Source: a virus
Strand: one strand, 5' to 3'
DNA: 25,254 nt
Virus record (IMG/VR): IMGVR_UViG_3300026097_000093
Location: 1 to 25,254 of that record
In this document: positions 8,426 through 16,111 of the stretch, one piece after another
How positions within the stretch are numbered: the first letter of the stretch is position 1
Layout: every line of letters starts with the position of its first letter
Program-made: the position numbers and the translations under genes
Notes under the pieces: generated by a model
Told to the model about the DNA's origin: nothing
Databases searched by the model: none
The model's input: the letters and a program-made list of their open reading frames with translations, nothing else

Positions 8426-8454
8426 ATAATACACTTTATAAATATTTAGGTCAA
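8426..8454 (-). promoter_or_regulatory. Sigma70-type promoter for the 1-8419 operon
   Basis: On the minus strand TTGACC (8454-8449) and TATTAT (8431-8426) are separated by exactly 17 bases. That is a close match to the sigma70 consensus, with 5/6 at each hexamer. It points leftward into the split radical SAM gene, and the predicted transcription start falls on or next to the ATG at 8419, implying a leaderless transcript. The spacer contains the opposite-facing late promoter element. Confidence 0.68.
8437..8444 (+). promoter_or_regulatory. T4-type late promoter element TATAAATA
   Basis: A perfect TATAAATA octamer, the -10 element recognised in T4-like phages by the gp55 late sigma factor, faces the single rightward gene. 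It lies 32 bases before that gene's ATG, leaving room for a transcription start near 8450 and the AAGGAAAT ribosome binding site at 8461-8468. It sits inside the spacer of the leftward sigma70-type promoter. Confidence 0.6.
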
Positions 8455-8475
8455 GTATTTAAGGAAATTATTTTT

Positions 8476-9750
8476 ATGGTATCTAACAAAATGGGCGACA
8501 AGTTTTGTGCTGCGCCATTTACTTCTCTATACGAAGGACAGTTTGGTAAAGTAACTGCATGTTGTGCAATGTATACAGAATTAGGATCTACACATCAAGC
8601 AGATCTAGAATCTATTGTTAACAATGAGAAATTTAAGAATATCAGAAAATCTTTCCTCAACAATACTTTCCCTAAAGAATGCGATACATGTTCTAATTTT
8701 GAAAAAGAAACAGGCTCAATTGCAGATGTAAGAGATGCCTCTAATAAATTTGGAAGATCGAAAATTAAAGAGGCAATAATTGCAACCGATTCAACCGGGT
8801 ATATGCAGCAACAATTTCCAGTGATGTTAGATTTTTTATGGACCAATAAATGTAACTTTGCATGCCTTGGTTGTAATGGAGAACTATCTAGCACTATTGC
8901 ACAAAATTATAACGAGGCTTTTGCCTTAGCACACGGATGCAATAGCGATAGTCTAAATTCAAAATTATGGAGAAATAATAATGATAATAAAATAGACTAT
9001 ATTCTAAAGCATCAAGACAGTATAGAAAAAATACATCTAAACGGCGGCGAACCTTTTATGCAAGAAGATGTCCATGAGCTTTTAGAAATAATGATAAAAC
9101 ACAATCTTCATAAAAAAATTACAATCTGGTCTCACACTAATGGCAGTATAAGCAAATACAAAAGCATAAACATTATTGACGACTACCTCGCAAGATGGGG
9201 TAAAAAGTGCATTATAACTATCAGCCACGACGGACATGGCAAACAAGGTGAATATGTTCGTTACGGACTAAAACAGCAGAAATGGTTAGAAACTTTGAAT
9301 AATTTGCAAAATGCAAATGTTAATGTAAATATTCAAACTTGTTATAGTGTATTTAATGCACTACACTTGGCAGAACTATATCAATGGTATGACGACAATA
9401 CTAAAGTCGACCGAAGAGATAGAAAAATAAATCCTTGGTACGATCCTTTACCATACACTGCAAAGTTTTTACAGGTAGACGAAGAATTATTTGCACAAGC
9501 CAATCAACAACTAGATATTTTGAATAATATTATACAAGGAAACAATTCTTGGAATATAGCACATCTTAAATCATTTCTAAACACAAGAGAAGCTGATAAT
9601 AAATTACATGTTGCAAAAACTAGATTTGCTAGCAGTCTACAAAAATTTGATGCGCTGAGAAACACAGATTTTACATCTACGTTTCCTGAACTTAGAGAAT
9701 TTTATTTGAACTGTTCAGAAAATGGATCAAAATCGGAACCGCACTTCTGA
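8476..9750 (+). CDS. Radical SAM protein with N-terminal twitch/SPASM-like cysteine module (only rightward gene)
   Basis: The 424-aa protein has C11, C29-C30 and C69xxC72 ahead of the core motif CNFACLGC (126-133) and NGGEPF at 189-194. It therefore shares the N-terminal-module architecture of the proteins at 1336-2562, 3768-5087 and 5900-7312. It diverges more from the 3768-5087/5900-7312 pair: it lacks the HHP..LN block, having a WYDPLPYTAKFLQVD block instead. The ATG at 8476 has AAGGAAAT 7 bases upstream and a perfect late promoter octamer 32 bases upstream, so it is probably transcribed late and apart from the leftward genes. Its last 49 bases are also coding on the opposite strand for the end of the 9702-10784 gene. 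It sits between two paralogous LGDP-type radical SAM loci. Confidence 0.91.
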   Translation: MVSNKMGDKFCAAPFTSLYEGQFGKVTACCAMYTELGSTHQADLESIVNNEKFKNIRKSFLNNTFPKECDTCSNFEKETGSIADVRDASNKFGRSKIKEAIIATDSTGYMQQQFPVMLDFLWTNKCNFACLGCNGELSSTIAQNYNEAFALAHGCNSDSLNSKLWRNNNDNKIDYILKHQDSIEKIHLNGGEPFMQEDVHELLEIMIKHNLHKKITIWSHTNGSISKYKSINIIDDYLARWGKKCIITISHDGHGKQGEYVRYGLKQQKWLETLNNLQNANVNVNIQTCYSVFNALHLAELYQWYDDNTKVDRRDRKINPWYDPLPYTAKFLQVDEELFAQANQQLDILNNIIQGNNSWNIAHLKSFLNTREADNKLHVAKTRFASSLQKFDALRNTDFTSTFPELREFYLNCSENGSKSEPHF

Positions 9751-10784
9751 GCGCAAACTCCTAATTTTCCATTTTCCACTCCAGTGAGCGACCAGCTATC
9801 ACTAATACTTTTTATTAGGTTACCATTAATTACATCTTGTATATCGTTATTTATTACGTTTATGCCCTCTTTGCCGCCGGCCATTTCTATGTGATCCCAA
9901 ATTTGCTCTACCCTAGGATCTTGGTGCCACCATTTGTACATACGACCTGCTGTCCAACAGCATGGCATCAGTAAACCTTCTGCCGTTATGAATATACTAC
10001 CTTGTTCTGCAACCTTGCAATTAATTGAACATTTGTTAAGATACTCTTTCATACTACCATATGTTTTTTCAATTTCTTTTTGCTTTTGTAACGCAAGATT
10101 AACATTAACTTCTTTACTTGGCTTTGCTATTTTGGCCGTATGTTCACCTTTTCTGTTAATTGCTTGATGCAGTTCTTTTGGTTTAATATCTGATGTAACA
10201 AATCTGCCTGATTTCTTTTTTATAAATCTTTCTACTCCCCAGGATCTTGCAAGTTGTTCTGCTTCTTCGACCTGATGTTCATTGTGTTGAAAAATTAAAA
10301 AATCCCACCTAGCTCGGCCGCCTGCCCTTATAAATGACTGCATTGACCTTTCTACGATTTCCCAATTCACTCCTTGCCTATATATATGATTAGTGTCTTT
10401 CAGTCCGTCTACACTAAAAATGACAGCACCCATTCTTCCCAATGTATCAGCTAGTTCAGTCCACCAGTCTTCGTCCCTTGCTCCTGCATTTGTATTCATA
10501 CTGAGCCACATGCTTGGATTATGCTGCCTGAAATATTTAAAAATATCCAGCGTATCTCTAGCAACAATAGGATCGCCTAAATTGCCGCACATGTACATCG
10601 TTTTTAATTGTTTGATAAATTCTGGTTTGAATATACGTTTGCAATCTGCAAGTGTTAGTTCTGCGTTTGTTATATGTGGATTATCTGCACCGCCGTTCAT
10701 ATTACGGTCACACATAGGACAAGATGCTTGACACCGCTGTGTTACTTCTAAATGAACTTCTTTTATATCATCATATGTATACAT
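9702..10784 (-). CDS. Radical SAM/SPASM-like protein, LGDP type (intact)
   Basis: The 360-aa protein has the core motif CQASCPMC at 18-25 and GNLGDP at 67-72 in place of the usual GGE. A basic linker (about 185-245) follows, then a C-terminal auxiliary-cluster domain with C252, C256, C275-C276, C344 and C348. This is the full-length form of the gene that is split at 7342-8419. The start ATG shares one base with the preceding stop (TAATG) and has AAAAGG upstream. It is the last gene of the 9702-18758 operon, and its 3' end overlaps the convergent rightward gene by 49 bases, with no terminator visible. The radical SAM family is certain; the substrate is unknown. Confidence 0.9.
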   Translation of the reverse strand: MYTYDDIKEVHLEVTQRCQASCPMCDRNMNGGADNPHITNAELTLADCKRIFKPEFIKQLKTMYMCGNLGDPIVARDTLDIFKYFRQHNPSMWLSMNTNAGARDEDWWTELADTLGRMGAVIFSVDGLKDTNHIYRQGVNWEIVERSMQSFIRAGGRARWDFLIFQHNEHQVEEAEQLARSWGVERFIKKKSGRFVTSDIKPKELHQAINRKGEHTAKIAKPSKEVNVNLALQKQKEIEKTYGSMKEYLNKCSINCKVAEQGSIFITAEGLLMPCCWTAGRMYKWWHQDPRVEQIWDHIEMAGGKEGINVINNDIQDVINGNLIKSISDSWSLTGVENGKLGVCAQKCGSDFDPFSEQFK

Positions 10785-11734
10785 TATCTGCCTTTTCTGT
10801 TTAGTAACACAGTCTCTGCTGTAAAAATTTTTTTTCTAGTTAATGTTTCTAATAATCTACAGTTATTATAAACAATGTCTTTAGAAGCAATTTCATTTAC
10901 AATCTGTATGTAACTTGATTTATCTACCTTCAAATGCACAGTGGGATCTATATGAAAATATAGCTCCCACAAATCTAAATCAATATACTTGATATCATCA
11001 ATTATAATTTTGATAGGGCTATTAGATTTCCTACAATAATTTGTCTTAAAAATACCGTCAATTTTTGTTCCTACCCTAAATTTATTAACAACATCTAGTC
11101 CGTTTTGTAGCAAAAACTTTGGTATGTTAAAATTTGTATTCGTATTCGTATTTGATAGCACATTGTCTGCTTTTTTCCTCCAATCATCATAACCATTATT
11201 GTCACGCATTGAAGTTTCGCCATGCCAAGAAACTTCCAAGGCACCAGTGTCTTTTCTAACTTTCATACTACACTGATTATTATATAAATTTGTAATTTCA
11301 AATAAATGATGCAATTGCCGACTGTTATATTCTTGAATTTTTTTGGTTGATTGTAAAAGTACAGGCATTGTGGGAATATCTAAATAACCTGCAATTGCAT
11401 ACCTTTTACCCCCAGGATGGAAAGTTTTAAGATTCTCCGAACATAATGGACTTTGTATTCCTTTTTGATCTATGCTTGAAACTAAAAACCACAATTGTTC
11501 TGCATAACTTTTTATCGCCGGCACTGTATGATAAAATTTCATCATTTTATAATCCAAATTTAAATAACGGTGAGGCTCAGCATATTCGGGCACTCTGTTT
11601 GGATCCCATAACGCTTGTTTTAAGATATTTCTAGTGGGGTATTTTGGTAAGTAATAAAAGAAATAATTTTTGAAGCATTCGTATGCTTCGTTGGGTAAAC
11701 GAGGTAAGTCGGATATGTCTCGGTCAAGTTTCAT
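10784..11734 (-). CDS. Uncharacterised 316-aa protein
   Basis: I do not recognise this 316-aa protein. It is predicted soluble, with no signal peptide or membrane segment, and is rich in Y, K and N. The stretch ENLKTFHPGGKRYAIAGYL (about 100-118) recalls the IHPGxxR segment of ParB-like proteins, but the surrounding residues do not support that assignment. A low-complexity NTNTNTN run near residue 195 is encoded by a repeated hexamer. It overlaps the upstream radical SAM/SPASM gene by ATGA and shares a base with the downstream radical SAM start, so it is translated between two radical SAM genes. A partner or substrate-binding role would fit but is only a guess from position. Confidence 0.8.
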   Translation of the reverse strand: MKLDRDISDLPRLPNEAYECFKNYFFYYLPKYPTRNILKQALWDPNRVPEYAEPHRYLNLDYKMMKFYHTVPAIKSYAEQLWFLVSSIDQKGIQSPLCSENLKTFHPGGKRYAIAGYLDIPTMPVLLQSTKKIQEYNSRQLHHLFEITNLYNNQCSMKVRKDTGALEVSWHGETSMRDNNGYDDWRKKADNVLSNTNTNTNFNIPKFLLQNGLDVVNKFRVGTKIDGIFKTNYCRKSNSPIKIIIDDIKYIDLDLWELYFHIDPTVHLKVDKSSYIQIVNEIASKDIVYNNCRLLETLTRKKIFTAETVLLNRKGR

Positions 11735-12687
11735 TTTAAATGCCTTAATAAATTTAGGCTAGTCCCTTGTATATCACCTACATCGGTAGCCTCATCATTT
11801 GTCCAAACTAACACGTCAGGATCATCATATAAAAAGTCACATTTTTTACAATAATCTATATTATCAAAGTCTTCCTTGAGATGTTTTTCTCTTAGTTCGT
11901 TGTATAAAGCTCCATTCCATATATCATGTAAACTTTCTTTGTCAGAATATCCTAATACACTCTTTGTCTCATTGGGCGGTCCTAGTGTTTGTGCGCAGGG
12001 TGTTACCGCACCATATCTGCCCGGTTCTCCTCCTGCTCTAATTGTAATTTCATTAGCAAAAGGTCGGCCACAAGTTCTGCGCTTATTAACAATTTTTCTA
12101 TTTTTACTATCAATGTTACCGCTCCAATTGTGCATTTTCCAAACATATGATTTACAGTTTAGTTTTTTTGCTATTGTTTTATATTTTTGGAGTTCCTCGT
12201 CATCAGAAGACAATAAAATGTGATATATGCTAATTTCGCAATTGTAATGCTTTTTTCTTATTTGATCAATACAATATGTTATATTATCCATGATCAAGTC
12301 AAAGTTATCAACAGACATATTTTTCTTATATGAAAGTCTGTCATGCCCTATTACGCTAAATCTGATGTACGTCAACCCCGCTTTTAGACATTTATCCATA
12401 AGAGTTGTGTTGAAAGAGCCATTTGTTTTAACGAATGTTTTCATATTTCTTTTAGAACATTCAGCAATATATAAATCTAAGTCTTTTGCAAGAAACGCTT
12501 CTCCCGAACCTTCTAATTGTATAAGAGGATTGCCGTCTAATTGATCGAGCAATTTTACAAAATGTGGTAATGGCATTTTCCGAGTCCACGACGAGCCCCT
12601 TCCTTTCGACTGGGGACACATTACGCATTTATAGTTACAGCCACCAAAAATTTCTATAGATGCTCTTTCTACTTTTAATTTCTTCAT
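11731..12687 (-). CDS. Radical SAM/SPASM protein (C-terminal SPASM)
   Basis: The 318-aa protein is the most conventional SPASM enzyme here. CNYKCVMC is at 17-24, and GSGEAF at 60-65 stands where most relatives have GGEP. The C-terminal SPASM segment has C206 (RTCGRP), C231 (TPCAQT), the block SVLGYSDKESLHDIWN (243-258) and C280xxC283. The -LG-----L-DIWN- block is typical of SPASM domains, which hold one or two auxiliary clusters and often act on peptides or proteins or on sugar-like substrates. Only part of the usual cysteine set is present, so there may be a single auxiliary cluster (twitch). The start is 8 bases after the SGNH gene, with TTTAGG upstream. No precursor peptide is evident nearby. 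Confidence 0.9.
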   Translation of the reverse strand: MKKLKVERASIEIFGGCNYKCVMCPQSKGRGSSWTRKMPLPHFVKLLDQLDGNPLIQLEGSGEAFLAKDLDLYIAECSKRNMKTFVKTNGSFNTTLMDKCLKAGLTYIRFSVIGHDRLSYKKNMSVDNFDLIMDNITYCIDQIRKKHYNCEISIYHILLSSDDEELQKYKTIAKKLNCKSYVWKMHNWSGNIDSKNRKIVNKRRTCGRPFANEITIRAGGEPGRYGAVTPCAQTLGPPNETKSVLGYSDKESLHDIWNGALYNELREKHLKEDFDNIDYCKKCDFLYDDPDVLVWTNDEATDVGDIQGTSLNLLRHLK

Positions 12688-12695
12688 TATAGAAC

Positions 12696-13421
12696 CTAAA
12701 TAAACTTGTTAACTTTTGGATACATAATTTTAGATAATTCTTTATGACCATCTTGACCTAAATGAAACCCTGTATCTACAACTTTTTTAGGAAAATCAAC
12801 TATTTCTCTCTCTGCAACGAAATCCAGGTGCTGTGTTTGACAATTACGATATCTATCCAAGAAATCAAACATTATCAAGCCTATCTCATTTTCTTTACAT
12901 TCGTGTGCAATAGAAGATTTAAGCAGATAAGAATATCTATCAGAGAATTCGCCTAAAGGTCCTACTCCGTGCAGTAACATAGTTTGGTATGTATCTATAA
13001 ATTTATTTTTATACAATTCTAAATCTGCAGGATTGAAATGAATACAGTAATTATCAAAATTTCCTTTTGCTTTTTGCTCTTTGGTAACTAAATAATTTCT
13101 ATCATACTCGTAATATCCTTTCGAGTATTCTCGCATGTATTTTTTGCTGGATAAAAAATGCTTATACTTGTTTGCGTCCTCTATAAAGGTAACACGACCA
13201 TCTGTGGTCCACTGGATTATAATTAAATCTGGTTTAGATTTAACAATTTCCAATGCTTGTAGACACTGGTTAGACACACTGTTACAAAACATTGAAAAAT
13301 TTTTTACTATTATTTGCGGGGACACACGTTCTGCAAGGAGTTGGGGCCATACCTTTGTATCATATTTGTGTCTATGAAGACTAAAGCTACAACCTATAAC
13401 AGCAATTGTCTTTTTATTCAT
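12696..13421 (-). CDS. SGNH/GDSL hydrolase-like protein
   Basis: The 241-aa protein starts with a hydrophobic strand leading to GCSFS (10-14), matching the block I GxSxS of SGNH esterases with S12 as likely nucleophile. Near the end, VDTGFHLGQDGHKEL (about 215-229) resembles block V with a histidine at 220 followed by the common GxxGH-like tail, but the usual DxxH spacing is stretched to DxxxH (D216, H220). The middle QWTTDGR segment follows IIIQW, like the strand that carries block III in some phage SGNH proteins. Such proteins deacylate or esterify glycans and lipids. It overlaps its upstream neighbour by ATGA and has AGGTG before the ATG. The glycosyltransferases in the same operon make a glycan substrate plausible. 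Confidence 0.7.
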   Translation of the reverse strand: MNKKTIAVIGCSFSLHRHKYDTKVWPQLLAERVSPQIIVKNFSMFCNSVSNQCLQALEIVKSKPDLIIIQWTTDGRVTFIEDANKYKHFLSSKKYMREYSKGYYEYDRNYLVTKEQKAKGNFDNYCIHFNPADLELYKNKFIDTYQTMLLHGVGPLGEFSDRYSYLLKSSIAHECKENEIGLIMFDFLDRYRNCQTQHLDFVAEREIVDFPKKVVDTGFHLGQDGHKELSKIMYPKVNKFI

Positions 13422-13645
13422 TTTTCACCTGCTATTAATTGAATATCTTTACCAGGTCCAATATTGCTTGGTAAATCTCCATATTGGGCTACATACCATT
13501 TTATTACTGCTTTGTACCAATTGTGACTATTATGATGGGCTTCTTTGTTAAATTGATAAATGTTATTATTTGTCGCCTGCATCGTGCTTAATGCCCTGGC
13601 ACTTTCTTTTTGCAGTTCCCGCAGTGTAAGATTATCTAATTTCAT
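13418..13645 (-). CDS. Small uncharacterised protein (75 aa)
   Basis: This 75-aa protein is rich in N, H, Q and W and has no cysteine, signal peptide or membrane segment. The first 30 residues look helical (LRELQKESARALSTMQ). It is real rather than a chance ORF: the start and stop both form ATGA overlaps with the methyltransferase upstream and the SGNH gene downstream, and AGGAAG precedes the ATG. I do not recognise a family. It lacks the cysteine-rich or glycine-rich core expected of a radical-SAM-modified peptide, so I do not call it a precursor. Confidence 0.72.
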   Translation of the reverse strand: MKLDNLTLRELQKESARALSTMQATNNNIYQFNKEAHHNSHNWYKAVIKWYVAQYGDLPSNIGPGKDIQLIAGEK

Positions 13646-14496
13646 GGTCTTCCTATTAACATAAATCTTTTATATCCATAAAGTTCTAATTCGCCTTCGT
13701 ACAAAATTTGATCAAAGGGATATTTTTTCTTCATGTGATCGATGCTGTGTACACAATTTACGTGTTCTTCAATGTCAAATAAATTGTTAGACTGTATTAT
13801 TACCAGTGGATCAGAATTTAACTCTTTAAATTTAAGCTGAAAAAACCATTCTTCTGACATATGTTCTGAACTAGTGTTAACTATAAGATTAGGTAAAAAT
13901 TGTTGTGTATAACCTTCGTCGTTATCGGAATGGTATGTTTTTACATTTAAATTATAACCGTTCTTATTCAATTCAAGATTATTTATATTAGCTAAAACAG
14001 ATTTGACTTTATGACCTTCAATATGGTCTAAGTTAAATATTCTATCACTTGCTATACATGCAGATTTATCTAATTCGATTATTCTTGCATCATCGAAGTC
14101 AAAGTTATCGATATAAGAAATAAATTGGCCAAACCATCCTGCTAAAACTAAAATATTTCCTAAATTGCCTTCCTTTATTTTTTTTAGTTCTTGTATTATC
14201 CAAATTTTACTTAGGACTTGTCCCCTGCTGAAAGCATCTTGTAAAGCAACCGGATCGTTGTCTAGCCTATAATATTTGTGAAAAATATCAAAAATTTTGT
14301 TAGGAGCAAACTTTCGCAAAATGCTAATAAACTCAATCATTCCACTAGGGTTTGTAGTATCAATAACAGGATTATCTGAATACATTGCTTTTTCTAAAAA
14401 CTGCATAAATTTGTAAGCTTCTTGATCACCTTCATATTCAAAATATGAAGAAAGGCCTCTGACCCAATTAAGCGTTGTTTCTGTAGTATTCGTCAT
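13642..14496 (-). CDS. Class I SAM-dependent methyltransferase-like protein
   Basis: The 284-aa protein has a Rossmann-like methyltransferase core starting near residue 113. NILVLAGWFGQF (114-125) is a motif I variant, ARIIELDK (137-144) supplies the acidic residues after strand 2, and LIVNTSSEHM (204-213) matches the strand 4 region. The N-terminal 110 residues are helical and specific to this group. The substrate cannot be read. It follows the tandem glycosyltransferase-like gene with a 29-base overlap and has GAGAAG before the ATG, so it may methylate a sugar or another product of that operon. The motif I variant with W and F in the glycine loop lowers certainty slightly. Confidence 0.72.
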   Translation of the reverse strand: MTNTTETTLNWVRGLSSYFEYEGDQEAYKFMQFLEKAMYSDNPVIDTTNPSGMIEFISILRKFAPNKIFDIFHKYYRLDNDPVALQDAFSRGQVLSKIWIIQELKKIKEGNLGNILVLAGWFGQFISYIDNFDFDDARIIELDKSACIASDRIFNLDHIEGHKVKSVLANINNLELNKNGYNLNVKTYHSDNDEGYTQQFLPNLIVNTSSEHMSEEWFFQLKFKELNSDPLVIIQSNNLFDIEEHVNCVHSIDHMKKKYPFDQILYEGELELYGYKRFMLIGRP

Positions 14497-16111
14497 AGTG
14501 TCTTCTCAACCAATCAAAATCATTTATTTTTTTAAGTGCGTCTATATTACCAGTGTGCTCTTGGCCATATTTTCTTCCAGCAATTGCGCCAGCAATAGCA
14601 AAATTACCAAACGGTTTATCTGCACCTACTGTACACCAGATATTGAGCCGTTCTTCTGTTTCGTCTGTCTTTTGCCTATCGATTACCTTAGAAGCTAACT
14701 TACAGCACTCTCTGAATCCACTTCGCCATGCATTAAATTCATCTGTGTTAAAACTGGTAATGTTAGATAGTTCATTAACGACTTTAAAATGCCTACTAAT
14801 ACTAGTGGTCATATCGGGCTTGCTTGTATCCATGTTTTCTGTAAGATGTCTAGGTAATAACTTAATACCTCCATATCCGTAAATTAATCCATTTACAGGA
14901 TTCTCACAACGCCAGACATGTACAGTGTTTTTATCAGATTCTGGTACGTTATACTCAAAATTAAAATCTTCTTTTATTTTAGCATCGCCGTCTACTACCC
15001 AAAACATATCTGTATTACAAATGGTAGCAGCTTTTTTGTGTGCATTGTGTATTCCTTCGACATTATCAACACGTTTTGCACGGGGGAACCTTAATTTTAG
15101 ATTTTCGTAATTTTCATCTGCATTAGGCTCGCCATATGTAATCATTACAATATCATATTCTTCTGTAGCTGTTGCATTAGACTTACTTTCTTTTATAAAC
15201 TGCCCATGCGTCCTGACTGGATTCTGATACACAGTTTTAAAGAAAATACTTTGTTCTGGATTCAGAGGTTCACTTGCAATAGGAATATCTAACTCTTGTT
15301 GCAACATATTTCCATATGCAATAGTATCTTCGTAAACTCCAGAAGCACTGTCAAATTCGGTTTCTATTTCGCGCCATAAACTATTAAGGTATTCAAAGTC
15401 TCTTACATTTACATAATCCCAATCTGTACACATGGTTTTATATAGCCCATGACGTGCTCCATAAATCGCCCACATACCATTTTTTACATCAGCGCCTACC
15501 ATTAACCAAATCCATAGTCTGTTAAGATTTTTCCAATGTCCATTTAAGAACTCGTCTTTCGAGGGCCTTACTCCTTCAACTAAGGCCATCTTAACACCTT
15601 CTCTAAAACCTGCTCGCCATGCTTGTTGCGGGGTTGCATTATTATGCACCTCAGAAAAACAAGTATTCATCTGAATATATTCAATATCCCAACAGAAATC
15701 TACTTGTGCATGCGGATTATTAGGATCCGCGTGTTCATGCGTCCGCATATTTAGTACTAAGTCTTTTGGCCAGCATTTTATTCCGCCGTTGCCATACATC
15801 AGTCCATTAATTTGGTTTTTTCCTACCCAACTAATAACACTGTTTTCTAAACCTTGTTTATCCCCAAAGTCTATTTCCTGATTCAAAAATTCAGGATTTA
15901 TGATATTATCCCCGTCAATAGTGATAAATCTCTCAGTCTCTGATACACGAGCGCACTCTTTATGTGCTGCATCAGAACCTTCTACACCGTGTACACGTTT
16001 AGCCCAAGGTACTTTCGTTAACAAATCGGCATAATTTTTTTCAGCATTTGGTTCGTCATAACTGAGATAAACAATATCATAATCTATTACTTTAAATTTT
16101 TTATTAGTCAT
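14468..16111 (-). CDS. Tandem-duplicated glycosyltransferase-like protein
   Basis: The 547-aa protein is two homologous halves joined by a linker. Half 1 (about 10-245) and half 2 (about 319-540) share YDIV followed by EPNA(E/D)xNY, AKRV..VEG, a DGD motif (66-68 and 374-376), NGL(M/I)YG.GGIK, AWR(A/S)GFRE and (L)N..W..VGAD. The DGD at the end of a hydrophobic strand resembles the metal-binding DxD of GT-A glycosyltransferases, so a nucleotide-sugar transferase role is likely but not proven. Both halves keep the DGD, so both may be active. The start has GGAG 7 bases upstream and an 8-base overlap (ATGACTAA) with the preceding gene. Confidence 0.72.
   Translation of the reverse strand: MTNKKFKVIDYDIVYLSYDEPNAEKNYADLLTKVPWAKRVHGVEGSDAAHKECARVSETERFITIDGDNIINPEFLNQEIDFGDKQGLENSVISWVGKNQINGLMYGNGGIKCWPKDLVLNMRTHEHADPNNPHAQVDFCWDIEYIQMNTCFSEVHNNATPQQAWRAGFREGVKMALVEGVRPSKDEFLNGHWKNLNRLWIWLMVGADVKNGMWAIYGARHGLYKTMCTDWDYVNVRDFEYLNSLWREIETEFDSASGVYEDTIAYGNMLQQELDIPIASEPLNPEQSIFFKTVYQNPVRTHGQFIKESKSNATATEEYDIVMITYGEPNADENYENLKLRFPRAKRVDNVEGIHNAHKKAATICNTDMFWVVDGDAKIKEDFNFEYNVPESDKNTVHVWRCENPVNGLIYGYGGIKLLPRHLTENMDTSKPDMTTSISRHFKVVNELSNITSFNTDEFNAWRSGFRECCKLASKVIDRQKTDETEERLNIWCTVGADKPFGNFAIAGAIAGRKYGQEHTGNIDALKKINDFDWLRRHYDEYYRNNA

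Noticed and set aside
8425-8430. TATAAT on the plus strand as a rightward sigma70 -10
   Set aside because: No acceptable -35 hexamer lies 16-18 bases upstream (8401-8407 matches poorly); it is mostly the mirror of the leftward TATTAT.
11136-11153. Tandem hexamer repeat (about three units) encoding NTNTNTN
   Set aside because: Too short for a functional repeat array; a simple low-complexity stretch inside a coding gene.
11370-11440. ParB-like nuclease segment (HPGGKR) in the 316-aa protein
   Set aside because: Only the short HPG motif matches and the rest of the domain is not seen.
13418-13645. The 75-aa protein as a ribosomally made precursor peptide for the radical SAM enzymes
   Set aside because: It has no cysteine, no glycine-rich or repeated core and no recognisable leader cleavage motif.
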